A stretch of 64,000 nt of DNA from positions 558,001 to 622,000 of the forward strand of contig JAKLDN010000002.1 of NCBI GenBank assembly GCA_022703505.1, read 5' to 3'. The translations under genes and the position numbers were made by a program. The notes beneath the pieces were generated by a model, which was given only the letters and a program-made list of their open reading frames with translations, was not told where the DNA came from and did no database searches. Of this stretch, positions 49,061 to 57,199 are shown one piece after another; within the stretch, counting starts at the first letter, position 1, and each line of letters opens with the position of its first letter. This DNA is from Spirochaetota bacterium (GTDB taxonomy: Bacteria > Spirochaetota > Spirochaetia > Treponematales > UBA12059).

Positions 49061-50863
49061 ATGAACACCAAGAGAAACGCCCCCGGCGCCGTCCTTCTGC
49101 GCCTGCTTCCGTACTATAGGCCCTACGCCTTCATCCTGGCCGCCGACCTCCTGGCGGTCCTGGCCGTGGCCGCCCTCTCCCTGGCCCTGCCCCTGGTCCT
49201 CCGGTCGCTGGTGGACGACGTGATCCCCTCCGGGGACGTCCGCCGACTGGCGGAACTCTCGGGGATCGTGGCGGCCCTGGCCCTGGGCAAGTTCGCGGCC
49301 AACTTCTACACCCTGTACGCGGGCCACGCCTACGCCGTGGCCATGGAGAGGGACCTGCGCAGGGACTTCTTCGCCAAGCTCACCCGGATGTCCTTCTCCT
49401 TCTTCGACGACCGGAAGACCGGGGAGCTCATGTCCCGGATGTCCAACGACATCAACAAGGTCTCCGACGCGGTGAACCACGTCCCGGAGGACATCCTCCT
49501 GACCCTGGCTACCACGGCCGGGGCCTTCGGGGTCCTGGCCTCCCTGGACCCGACCCTGGCGGTGATCTCCTTCCTGCCCATCCCCCTGGCGGCCCTGTAT
49601 TCCGGCCCCCTGGGAGGGAGGATCCTGGCGGGTTTCGAAAAGGCCAACGACGCCGTGGCCGGGGTGAGCGTCAAGATCGAGTCCGTGGTCTCGGGCATGC
49701 GGACCGTCCAGGCCTTCGCCCGGGAGCCCCACGAGATCCGTCGCTTCGCCGACCTCAACCGGGCCATCTACCAGGCCTGGCGGGGGGTCCTCCTGTCCCT
49801 GGGCTTCTTCTTCGGCGGGGCGGACTTCCTCAAGGACCTGGCCCGCCTCGTGGTCACCGCCGCGGGGGGCTGGTTCGCCCTCCGGGGCAGGATCAGCCCG
49901 GGCACCCTGGTGGCCTTCCTCTTCTACGCCAACCTCATCCTGGAGCCCGTGGACCGGCTGACCCGGACCGTGGAGGCCTCCCAGCGCCTGGCCGCGGGGC
50001 TCAAGAACTTCTTCGAGATCCTGGACCAGGAACCGGCGATCCGGGACCGCCCGGGAGCCCTGCCCCTGGACCGGCCCGAGGGACATATCCGCTTCGAGGA
50101 CGTCACCTTCGGGTACGCCCGGGGCCGGCACGTCTTCCGGGGCCTCACCGCGGACATAGCCCCGGGCTCCACCGTGGCCCTGGTGGGTCCCAGCGGCGCC
50201 GGGAAGACGACCTTCTGCAGCCTGATCCCCCGGTTCTACGAGCCCCTGGAAGGCCGGGTCCTCCTGGACGGCCGGGACGTACGGGAGTACCGCCTGGCGG
50301 ACCTCCGGAAGGCCGTGGGGATCGTCCAGCAGGACGTCTTCCTCTTCCCCGGCACGGTGCGGGAGAACATCCGTTACGGAAGGCCCGAGGCCTCGGAGGC
50401 CGAGGTCGAGGACGCGGCCCGGTCCGCGAACGCCCACGAGTTCATCCTGGGTCTGCCCTCGGGGTACGACACGGACATCGGGGAGCGGGGGATCAAGCTG
50501 TCGGGGGGCCAGAAGCAGAGGCTCTCCATAGCCCGGGCCTTCCTGAAGGATCCCGCGGTCCTGATCCTGGACGAGGCGACGAGCTCCCTGGACATGAAGA
50601 GCGAGCAGGCGGTCCAGGAGGCCCTGCGGCGGCTTTCCGTCGGCCGCACCACCCTGATCATCGCCCACCGGCTTTCCACCGTGCGGGCCGCGGACGAGAT
50701 CCTGGTGCTCACGGAGGAGGGGATCGTCCAGCGGGGAGGCCACGAGGAGCTCCTGGCCGCGGGGGGGGTGTACGCGGACCTCTACGCCCTCCAGACGGAG
50801 GGTGTCTCCGCGGAGGAGGACGAGGAGGACGAAGAGGCGGAGGGAGGGGAGCTCGGCGCCTAG
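49061..50863 (+). CDS. ABC exporter (fused permease-ATPase)
   Basis: 600-residue half-transporter expected to dimerise. Six membrane segments (residues 1 to about 315) include the exporter coupling text FFDDRKTGELMSRMSNDINKV. The ATPase domain follows: Walker A GPSGAGKTT (about 375), Q-loop IVQQDVFLFPGTVREN, signature LSGGQKQRLSIARAFL, Walker B VLILDEATSSLD, switch His in LIIAHRLSTV. The C-terminus is a Glu/Asp run (EEDEEDEEAEGG). Lipid/drug exporters of the MsbA/BmrA type share this architecture; substrate unknown. The stop codon TAG belongs to the CTAG boundary of the repeat at 50860-50997. Confidence 0.95.
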   Translation: MNTKRNAPGAVLLRLLPYYRPYAFILAADLLAVLAVAALSLALPLVLRSLVDDVIPSGDVRRLAELSGIVAALALGKFAANFYTLYAGHAYAVAMERDLRRDFFAKLTRMSFSFFDDRKTGELMSRMSNDINKVSDAVNHVPEDILLTLATTAGAFGVLASLDPTLAVISFLPIPLAALYSGPLGGRILAGFEKANDAVAGVSVKIESVVSGMRTVQAFAREPHEIRRFADLNRAIYQAWRGVLLSLGFFFGGADFLKDLARLVVTAAGGWFALRGRISPGTLVAFLFYANLILEPVDRLTRTVEASQRLAAGLKNFFEILDQEPAIRDRPGALPLDRPEGHIRFEDVTFGYARGRHVFRGLTADIAPGSTVALVGPSGAGKTTFCSLIPRFYEPLEGRVLLDGRDVREYRLADLRKAVGIVQQDVFLFPGTVRENIRYGRPEASEAEVEDAARSANAHEFILGLPSGYDTDIGERGIKLSGGQKQRLSIARAFLKDPAVLILDEATSSLDMKSEQAVQEALRRLSVGRTTLIIAHRLSTVRAADEILVLTEEGIVQRGGHEELLAAGGVYADLYALQTEGVSAEEDEEDEEAEGGELGA

Positions 50864-50997
50864 CAGGTTGTTGAAATACTTGAGGCATTTCAACAACCTG
50901 CTATGCAATTTCTCGAGAACCTGGCGGTTCTCTGCGCAATTGCAACATTAAGGAAGTGTTGAAAAAGGCTCTATAGTCTTTTTCAACACCCTGCTAG
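50860..50997. repeat. CTAG-bounded hairpin element, second sequence family
   Basis: 130 bp between two CTAG tetranucleotides. Three hairpins: CAGGTTGTTGAAAT with its exact complement (50864-50900), GAGAACC-TGGC-GGTTCTC flanked by GCAATT/AATTGC, and GTGTTGAAAAAG with CTTTTTCAACAC. The ends are inverted repeats (CAGGTTGTTGAAA / CAGGGTGTTGAAA). The sequence is unrelated to copies A-C, but the CTAG boundary and the position at two convergent stop codons are the same. Confidence 0.82.
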
Positions 50998-52013
50998 GTA
51001 TCCTGCCGGTAGGGGGGGGGAAGTCCTTTTCCTCCGCTCCACCGGTTAAGAAGGCCGGGGAAGTCCGTCCCGAAGGGCCGGACCAGGTCGTCCAGGGTCT
51101 CCCAGGTTCCCCCGAGGCCGTGGCCCAGGAAGCCGCGGACCGCGTCCAGGCCGTATTCCGCCAGGAGCCAGGCCCCGAAGCCGTGGCAGGCCTCGTACCA
51201 GGCCGCGTCCTTCCGGGGGGGCGGGACGGCCAAGGCCTCCCGGAGGGCCAGCTCGGCCCGGACCGGACCTTCCGGCCCGAAGCGGGCGGCCCCGGAGGGG
51301 CCGTAGCCCGCGGCGGCCTCGGCCAGGCGCCCGGGATCCCCGCCGGACAGGACGAAGAACCCCTCCGCCAGGAGGGCCGCGGATTCCTGCAGGAACTCCC
51401 AGCCCCGGGCGGCCTCCGGGGAGAAGAGCCCGGGATTCACCCCGGCCTCGACCCGGGCCCGGGCCCCGGGCCCCCGGGAGTCCACCAGGAGGGAATGGGC
51501 CAGGGCGTGGATCCACGAGGGCTCCCAGGGTTCCCGGGCGTCCAGGAAGACGTACCGGCCGTCCGCGGAGATGTTCGAGCGGGAGACCGGCTCGTTGGCG
51601 AAGAAATCCCGGGACATCCGGGCCAGGAGGAGGAGCTCCGCGGAGGCCCTCCCCGAGAGGCGCCGGGCGACTACGGGATCGTCCGCGGCCAGGGCCCCGT
51701 ACCCGCCGTCCGCGGCGACCACGACCAGGTCCCGGTCCGCGACGCTTCCGCCGCGGTAGCCCAGGGCCGCCAGGAAGGCGTCCGACCGGGGGACCCGGTC
51801 CCTGCGGATCGCGGTTCGCAGGGGCCCGGGCAGGTCCTTGTCCAGGAACACGAGGTTCCCGCCTTCCCGGTAGGACAGGAATCGGCTCTGGGATTCCGGC
51901 CGGCGCACGACGAGGACGAAGGCCAGGGCCGCCAGGAAGGCGGCGGCCAGGAGGATCACCTTCCGGGGGGTGGGCCTTCCCTCCGAGTCCCAGGCACCAT
52001 TCTCTGCGGACAT
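50994..52013 (-). CDS. Membrane-anchored hypothetical protein
   Basis: 339 residues: a short cytoplasmic N-terminus, one membrane segment (about 20-38, ILLAAAFLAALAFVLVV), then an extracytoplasmic domain. The domain has text such as SWIHALAHSLLVDSRGPG and WYEACHGFGAWLLAEYGLDA that resembles degenerate zinc-peptidase (peptidase MA-like) folds, but no HExxH is present. GGGAGG lies 7 nt before the ATG. The stop TAG is supplied by the repeat at 50860-50997. Family not recognised with confidence. Confidence 0.75.
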   Translation of the reverse strand: MSAENGAWDSEGRPTPRKVILLAAAFLAALAFVLVVRRPESQSRFLSYREGGNLVFLDKDLPGPLRTAIRRDRVPRSDAFLAALGYRGGSVADRDLVVVAADGGYGALAADDPVVARRLSGRASAELLLLARMSRDFFANEPVSRSNISADGRYVFLDAREPWEPSWIHALAHSLLVDSRGPGARARVEAGVNPGLFSPEAARGWEFLQESAALLAEGFFVLSGGDPGRLAEAAAGYGPSGAARFGPEGPVRAELALREALAVPPPRKDAAWYEACHGFGAWLLAEYGLDAVRGFLGHGLGGTWETLDDLVRPFGTDFPGLLNRWSGGKGLPPPYRQDT

Positions 52014-52099
52014 TGGACGCCTCCCCCTTCATTGTAAACCCCGGCCGGCCCCTCGTCGATGTCCGTCCGCGGGCGGGCCGGAATCCCGGCGATTCCAGG

Positions 52100-52129
52100 T
52101 TGCCTCTCCCGCTCCTTTGCGGGTACACT
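52100..52129 (+). promoter_or_regulatory. Promoter of the MFS gene
   Basis: TTGCCT (52100-52105), 18 nt, TACACT (52124-52129), 16 nt before the ATG; no Shine-Dalgarno follows. Confidence 0.6.
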
Positions 52130-52145
52130 GGGTTCCGGTCCCATC

Positions 52146-53417
52146 ATGCCATCCTGGAAACGATCCTTTTACGTCATCTGGTTCGCCGAGCTGATCGCCA
52201 TAGCCGGGTTCAACACGACCACCCCCATCATCCCCCTCTTCCTCCGGGACCTCGGGATCACCGATCCCGGGCGGTTGAACTATTGGAACGGGCTTTCCCA
52301 GTCCGCCTCCGCCCTTGCCCTGGCCCTGCTGGCCCCGGTCTGGGGGAGCCTGGCGGACGGATACGGACGCAAGCCCATGATCCTGCGGGCCATGTTCGGC
52401 GGGGCGGCCCTCATCAGCCTGATGGCCCTGACCACGGAACCCTGGCAGGTCTTCGCCCTCCGGACCCTCCAGGGCTGCGTCACGGGAACCGTGGCCGCGG
52501 CCACGGTGTTCGTGGCCTCCATCGTCCCCAAGGAAGAGGCGGGCTATCGCCTGGGCCTTTTGCAGATGGCCATTTTCCTGGGAGGAGCCGTGGGTCCCCT
52601 GTTCGGGGGCTTCGTAGCGGACGCCGCGGGTCCCCGGGTCAACTTCCTGGCAACCGGCGCGTTCCTGGCCCTTTCGGGCTTGTTGGTCCTGCGCTTCGTG
52701 AGGGAGGACTTCATCCCGGTCCCCCGGCCCGGATCGATTTTCCGGAACGCCCTGCCCGACCTGTCCCCGGCGGTCCGGAATCCGGCCTTGGCCGCCCTTC
52801 TCCTGGTGACCTTCGCGGTCCAGTTCGCCAGCCAGGTGGCGGTTTCCATCATGACCCTGCTGGTGTTCCACCTGCTCGGCGACGTCCCGACCGTCGGGAG
52901 GGTCAGCGGCCTGCTCATCGGCGCGGGCACCCTGGCCGCGGCCCTGTCCGCGGCCGCGGTGGGCAGGGTTTCCGGGAGGGTGGGGTACGGCAGGACCCTG
53001 ATGGGCTGCATCGCGGGAGCCCTGGTTTTCTACGTATTCCAGGGCTTTGCCCGGACACCCGCCCAGCTCTTCTGGTTCCGCATCGGCTCGGGGATCTTCC
53101 TGGGCGGGACCATGCCCTCCGTGAACGCCCTGATCGCCCGGCTCTGCGAACCGGGCCGTCAGGGCTCCACGTACGGGCTGTCCAGCTCCGTCTCCAGCGC
53201 CGGGGCGGCCCTCGGACCCGCCGTGGGAGCCCTGGTCGCGGCGACCGCCGGGTATCCCTTCGTATTCTTCACCGCTTCGGCTATATTGTTGGGTACCGGC
53301 CTGATCGTGGTCCGGGCATCGGCCCACGGCATCACCTTCTCGTCCGGGTCCCCGTCCGGGGCGCCCGATCCGGAGCCCCGGACGGGTTCCAAGGCATCCG
53401 GTCCGGAAGGCGGCTAG
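52146..53417 (+). CDS. MFS transporter
   Basis: 423 residues with twelve membrane segments. The cytoplasmic loop 2-3 motif is PVWGSLADGYGRKPMILRAM, and motif C-like text (GGAVGPLFGGFVADAAGP) suggests a proton-coupled exporter of the DHA1/multidrug type. The ATG at 52146 gives the normal MFS start. The TAG stop lies in the CTAG boundary of repeat copy B; the FliL-like gene beyond the repeat was probably directly adjacent before insertion. Confidence 0.92.
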   Translation: MPSWKRSFYVIWFAELIAIAGFNTTTPIIPLFLRDLGITDPGRLNYWNGLSQSASALALALLAPVWGSLADGYGRKPMILRAMFGGAALISLMALTTEPWQVFALRTLQGCVTGTVAAATVFVASIVPKEEAGYRLGLLQMAIFLGGAVGPLFGGFVADAAGPRVNFLATGAFLALSGLLVLRFVREDFIPVPRPGSIFRNALPDLSPAVRNPALAALLLVTFAVQFASQVAVSIMTLLVFHLLGDVPTVGRVSGLLIGAGTLAAALSAAAVGRVSGRVGYGRTLMGCIAGALVFYVFQGFARTPAQLFWFRIGSGIFLGGTMPSVNALIARLCEPGRQGSTYGLSSSVSSAGAALGPAVGALVAATAGYPFVFFTASAILLGTGLIVVRASAHGITFSSGSPSGAPDPEPRTGSKASGPEGG

Positions 53418-53560
53418 GAGTTTGTCGGGCTTGCCCACCTAAATAGTAGAAAAATCGCATTTGTGCGATTTTTCTACCTTGCAAACTCCAAAGGAGCCGC
53501 ATAATCGGGATTTTTAGCGCCTATCGGCGCTAAAAATCCACAAGTCCGACAGGCTCCTAG
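53414..53560. repeat. CTAG-bounded hairpin element, dimer copy B
   Basis: 139 bp between CTAG copies, like copy A. Ends GAGTTTGTCGGGCTTG and, reversed, GAGCCTGTCGGACTTG. Inner hairpins: TAGAAAAATCGCA with its exact complement, and GGATTTTTAGCGCC with GGCGCTAAAAATCC (14 of 14 pairs). The left half is itself bounded by GGAGTTTG..CAAACTCC and the right half by GGAGCC..GGCTCC. The right CTAG plus GAGG forms the Shine-Dalgarno of the next gene. Confidence 0.87.
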
Positions 53561-53569
53561 GAGGTAGGC

Positions 53570-54067
53570 ATGGATCGCGATCGATCGGAGGGCGGGGAGG
53601 CTACCCCGTCCCGGAGTCCCGCGGAGCGGGTCCTGCGGATCACAATCCTGGTCCTGGCGGCGGCGCTGGTCCTGGGCACGGTCTACGCCCTTGCGACGGA
53701 TACCCGGGGCCGGGCCGCCCGATCCTCCCCGGGTCCCCGGATCGACGTCCCCCGGGAGGGGGAAGCGGTCTATTCCCGACTGGGAACCATCCGGGCTTCC
53801 ACCCGGGACGATCCCCCCGCGGTCGTGGCGGTCAGCATCGCCTTTCCGTACCCCGCCGGGGACCGGGCTTTCAAGGAGGAGCTGGACGACAAGGCGGCCC
53901 GCCTGCGGGAGGCCTGCGCGGCCTTCTTCGCGGAAAAGAGCGCGGAATCCCTCCATCCCGCCTTCGAGGGGGCCCTGAAGTCCGAGCTCCGGGACCGGCT
54001 CAACGCCCAGCTCTCCCTGGGGCGCATCCGGGAGCTCTGGTTCGGCGACTTCGCGGTCGTCCGTTGA
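53570..54067 (+). CDS. FliL-like membrane-anchored protein
   Basis: 165 residues: a cytoplasmic N-terminus of about 20, one membrane segment (about 22-42, VLRITILVLAAALVLGTVYA), and a periplasmic domain ending in the FliL pattern (SIAFPYPAGDRAFKEELDDK, then ESLHPAFEGALKSELRDRLN and LSLGRIRELWFGDFAV). FliL supports flagellar stator function around the MotB plug. No flagellar genes are adjacent, so it may be a paralogue. AGGAGG, shared with the repeat boundary, lies 6 nt before the ATG. The stop codon lies inside the terminator stem at 54062-54096. Confidence 0.75.
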   Translation: MDRDRSEGGEATPSRSPAERVLRITILVLAAALVLGTVYALATDTRGRAARSSPGPRIDVPREGEAVYSRLGTIRASTRDDPPAVVAVSIAFPYPAGDRAFKEELDDKAARLREACAAFFAEKSAESLHPAFEGALKSELRDRLNAQLSLGRIRELWFGDFAVVR

Positions 54068-54096
54068 AGGGCGGGCTTGCGCCCCGCCCTTCAACG
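54062..54096. terminator. Hairpin containing the stop codon of the FliL-like gene
   Basis: Perfect 14-bp stem CGTTGAAGGGCGGG with CCCGCCCTTCAACG, 7-nt loop. The TGA stop (54065-54067) is within the left arm. A second small palindrome (CGCCGAAGC..GCTTCGGCG, 54097-54117) follows. The gap to the convergent peptidase gene holds nothing else. Confidence 0.7.
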
Positions 54097-54149
54097 CGCC
54101 GAAGCCTCGCTTCGGCGATTCTATCGGAGTGAGGCCGGGCGCGGGCGCG

Positions 54150-55616
54150 CTACATCCCCTTCATGAGCTCGTAGTAGAACAGGGCGCAGCGGCGGAGGTT
54201 CTCGAAGGAGATCTTCTCGTCGGGGCCGTGCACCCCCGCCAGGTCCCGCGAGGTCTGGCGGATCGGCGCGATCCGGTAGATGGCCTGGACGAGGTCCGCG
54301 TAGTGCTTGGAATCGGTTCCCGCGCTGAACAGGAAGGGAACCACCGCCGCCTCCGGGTGGGCCGCCCCCAGGGCCGAGCGCAGCGCCCGGTACCCCTCGT
54401 GGTCCGTCGGGGATTCCGGCAGGGGCTCCACGGCAAGCCCCTCGTGGGCTTGGCGGACCGTCACCCCGTCCCGCGCCACGATGGAGGCGATCCGGGCCAG
54501 CGCCCCCGCGACGGTCTGGCCGGGCAGGATGCGCACGTTGATGACCGCCCGGGCCCGGTCGGGCAGGACGTTCTCCTTGTCGCTCCCGGAGAGCATGGTG
54601 GCGGCCTGGGTGGTCCTGACCAGGGCGTTCGTGGTGGGCGCTGCGGAGAAGGCCTTGATCAGGGCGAAGGCCGATACGCCGGGGCTCCGGAACAGGAGGC
54701 GGAATCCGAAGGGCACGTAGGGAGAGAGTTCCGAGAGGAAGCTCCGCACCGTGTAGGTCAGCCGGGCCGGGAAGGGCCGGGATTCCAGGCGGGCCACCGC
54801 CCGGGCCAGGGTGCCCGCGGCCGTGCTCCGGGGCGGCATGGAGGCGTGCCCTCCCGCGCCCCGGGCCTCCAGCTCCACGTCCACGTAGCCCTTTTCCGCG
54901 ATCCCTACCAGGGCCAGGGGCCGGTCCGCGAAGACCAGCATACCGTCCGCGACGATCCCCCCCTCGTCGGACAGGAAGGAGGCTCTCACCCCCCGCTCCC
55001 GGAGGGTCCGGGCCAGGGCCGCGGCCCCCCGGGCGCCCCCGACCTCCTCGTCCCCCCCGAAGGCGAAAAAGAGGGTCCGTGCGGGGCGGTATCCCTCCCC
55101 CAGGAGCCGCTCCGCGGCAGCCAGGATCCCCGTCAGGGTCACCTTCGTGTCCTGGGAACCCCGGCCCCAGACGAAACCGTCCGCGGCGTCCCCGGAAAAG
55201 GGGGGCCGGGTCCAGGGGATCTCCCCGGGAGGGACCACGTCGTAGTGGGCGGCCAGGATCGCCGGGGCCAGGGCGGGGTCGGAGCCCGGCCATTCGTAGA
55301 GCAGGGCCCGGTCCCCTACGGCGTCCCGGCGCAGCCGGGCGTGCACCGTCGGGAAGAGGCGCTCCAGTTCCCGGGGGAAGTCCCGGAAGGGGGCAGGATC
55401 CTCCTGGGCGGCCTCGAAGCGGGAGACCGTGGGCAGACGGACCAGGGCGGCGAGCTTGTTCTCGATGCCCGCGAAGGGTTCCAGGGCGGCCGGGTCCAAC
55501 CTGCCGGGCGCAGGGGCCCGGGGGGTGCCCAGGGCGCGGACTGCGAGGACGGCCAGGAGGGTTATAGGAAGGAAGATGAGCGCGAGGGCGGGATGCACGG
55601 GGTACCTCCGGGGCAT
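54150..55616 (-). CDS. Membrane-anchored M20 family peptidase (PM20D1-like)
   Basis: 488 residues from the ATG at 55616. A signal-anchor segment (about 5-30) is followed by an M20 zinc amidohydrolase. Metal and catalytic text: AAHYDVVPPGEIPWTRPPFS, GFVWGRGSQDTK, GGDEEVGGARG (catalytic Glu), and a late His in HYADLVQAIYRIAP. The dimerisation domain text RGAGGHASMPPRSTAAG is also present. The match is to the carboxypeptidase/N-acyl amino acid hydrolase PM20D1 branch rather than ArgE or DapE. It would act outside the cytoplasmic membrane on acylated amino acids or dipeptides. The promoter lies 13 nt before the ATG and no Shine-Dalgarno is present. Confidence 0.92.
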   Translation of the reverse strand: MPRRYPVHPALALIFLPITLLAVLAVRALGTPRAPAPGRLDPAALEPFAGIENKLAALVRLPTVSRFEAAQEDPAPFRDFPRELERLFPTVHARLRRDAVGDRALLYEWPGSDPALAPAILAAHYDVVPPGEIPWTRPPFSGDAADGFVWGRGSQDTKVTLTGILAAAERLLGEGYRPARTLFFAFGGDEEVGGARGAAALARTLRERGVRASFLSDEGGIVADGMLVFADRPLALVGIAEKGYVDVELEARGAGGHASMPPRSTAAGTLARAVARLESRPFPARLTYTVRSFLSELSPYVPFGFRLLFRSPGVSAFALIKAFSAAPTTNALVRTTQAATMLSGSDKENVLPDRARAVINVRILPGQTVAGALARIASIVARDGVTVRQAHEGLAVEPLPESPTDHEGYRALRSALGAAHPEAAVVPFLFSAGTDSKHYADLVQAIYRIAPIRQTSRDLAGVHGPDEKISFENLRRCALFYYELMKGM

Positions 55617-55629
55617 CACAAGGTTCGTA

Positions 55630-55658
55630 ACACTAACCCGGGGGACCCTCCCGGTCAA
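55630..55658 (-). promoter_or_regulatory. Promoter of the M20 peptidase gene
   Basis: On the complement, TTGACC (55653-55658), 17 nt, TAGTGT (55630-55635). The predicted leader is only about 6 nt. Confidence 0.65.
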
Positions 55659-55680
55659 CCTCGCCCCTTCCTGCGTGCCG

Positions 55681-55689
55681 TGGTATACT
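55681..55689 (+). promoter_or_regulatory. Promoter of the YfcC gene, extended -10
   Basis: TGGTATACT, identical to the ackA extended -10, about 50 nt before the ATG at 55739. It is divergent from the peptidase promoter. Confidence 0.65.
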
Positions 55690-55738
55690 CCCCCGGCAGG
55701 CTGGCCGGCCCCGGAGGCCCGCGGCCGCGGAGGGCTCC

Positions 55739-57172
55739 ATGAAGAACGTTTCCATCGGCGCGAAGGCCTTCGTGGTCTCGGCCCTCATCCTGGCGGGCCT
55801 CATGGTCGCCGCCGGGATCCTGACCCGGGTCGTGCCCGCGGGGACCTATGAGAGGATCGAGGGTCCCTCCGGGCCGACCCTGGTCCCGGGATCCTACCGG
55901 GTCACGGAGAGGCCGGACTACCCGGCCTGGCGCTGGCTGACCGCCCCGGCGGAGGTCCTGGGCTCCCCGGACGCCCTGACGGCCCTGGTGATCATCGCCT
56001 TCATCGCCGTGGCGGGGGGATCCTTCGCGGGCCTGAACGAGGCCCGGGTCCTGGAGGCGGCGGTGGCCGTCCTGGCCCGGCGGTACCGGACCCGAAGGTT
56101 CCGGCTCCTGGCGGCGGTGTCCCTCTTCGGGATGCTCCTGGGATCCCTCATGGGGGTCTTCGAGGAGTCCGTCCTCCTGGTGCCCGTGGCCGCGGCCCTG
56201 GCGGCCTCCTTCGGGTGGGACGTCCTCACGGGTCTGGGGATGAGCGTCCTGGCGGTGGGGTTCGGCTTCTCCGCCGCGGTCTCCAATCCCTTCTCCATCG
56301 GGACCGCCCAACGCCTGGCGGGGATTCCCATGTTCTCCGGGGCGCCGTTCCGTATCCTGGTCCTGGCCGCGTGCTACGGCCTCTATGTCCTCTTCCTGAC
56401 CCGGCACGCCCGGCGCGTGGAGCGCCGCGCGGCCGCGGCGTCTCCGGAGGACGCGGGTTCCTCGATTTCCGCCGGCGCCGTCCCCGGAGCGGCCGCCGAT
56501 CCGGACCTTTCCCCCGAAAGCTACCGGGGGGCCCGGGCTTTCGGCTATTCGATGGCCACCCTCCTGGCTGTGGTCCTGGCGGCCGCACTGGTCCCCGGCC
56601 TGTCGGACTATTCCCTGCCGATCATGGCCCTGGCCTTCCTGGCCGCGGGTTTCGTCTCCTCCCGGGCCGCGGGCCTGCCGCTCGCCCGCTGGTTCAGGGC
56701 CTTCGGAGGGGGAGCCCTGGGGGTCCTTCCCGCGGGGGTCCTCATCCTGATGGCCCTGAGCGTGAAGCGTATCGTGATGGCCGGGGGTGTCCTGGATACC
56801 ATCCTCTTCGGGGCTGCGGAGGCCGTGTCCGGGGCTTCCGGCTACGGAGCGGCGGCCGCGATGTACCTCCTGACCCTGGGCCTGAACTTCTTCATCGGCA
56901 GCGCCAGCGCCAAGGCCTTCCTCCTGATGCCCCTCCTGGCTCCCCTGGCGGACCTCACGGACATCTCCCGGCAGATCGCGGTCCAGGCCTTCGCCTTCGG
57001 GGACGGCTTCTCCAACATGCTATATCCCACGAACGCGGTGCTCCTGATCGCCCTCTCCATCGCGGGGGTGTCCTGGACGAAGTACGCCAAGTGGGTCCTG
57101 CCCCTCCAGGCCGCGGCCTTCGTATTGACCATGGGATTGCTGATGCTTTCCGTCGCGTTCGGCTACGGATGA
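55739..57172 (+). CDS. YfcC family carrier (C4-dicarboxylate/amino acid type)
   Basis: 477 residues, about twelve membrane segments. The opening AAGILTRVVPAGTYERIEG and the text SLFGMLLGSLMGVFEESVLLVPVAAALAA fit the YfcC/DcuC-like ion-transporter superfamily, thought to carry dicarboxylates or basic amino acids. GGAGGG lies 6 nt before the ATG. It is divergent from the M20 peptidase, so the pair may release and take up or export an amino acid derivative (inference). The last five codons and the stop form the left arm of a 20-bp inverted repeat (57156-57198). Confidence 0.87.
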   Translation: MKNVSIGAKAFVVSALILAGLMVAAGILTRVVPAGTYERIEGPSGPTLVPGSYRVTERPDYPAWRWLTAPAEVLGSPDALTALVIIAFIAVAGGSFAGLNEARVLEAAVAVLARRYRTRRFRLLAAVSLFGMLLGSLMGVFEESVLLVPVAAALAASFGWDVLTGLGMSVLAVGFGFSAAVSNPFSIGTAQRLAGIPMFSGAPFRILVLAACYGLYVLFLTRHARRVERRAAAASPEDAGSSISAGAVPGAAADPDLSPESYRGARAFGYSMATLLAVVLAAALVPGLSDYSLPIMALAFLAAGFVSSRAAGLPLARWFRAFGGGALGVLPAGVLILMALSVKRIVMAGGVLDTILFGAAEAVSGASGYGAAAAMYLLTLGLNFFIGSASAKAFLLMPLLAPLADLTDISRQIAVQAFAFGDGFSNMLYPTNAVLLIALSIAGVSWTKYAKWVLPLQAAAFVLTMGLLMLSVAFGYG

Positions 57173-57198
57173 GGCGGGGCCTCATCCGTAGCCGAACG
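57156..57198. repeat. 20-bp inverted repeat spanning the YfcC stop codon
   Basis: The left arm 57156-57175 is the end of the coding sequence including TGA (57170-57172). The right arm 57179-57198 is its exact complement, with a GGG loop. Likely a terminator created by an inverted copy of the gene end; no T-run follows directly. Confidence 0.8.
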
Positions 57199-57199
57199 G

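Noticed and set aside
50994-52013. Zinc metallopeptidase
   Set aside because: HALAH/ACHGFGAWL text only resembles peptidase-MA patterns; the HExxH motif is missing.
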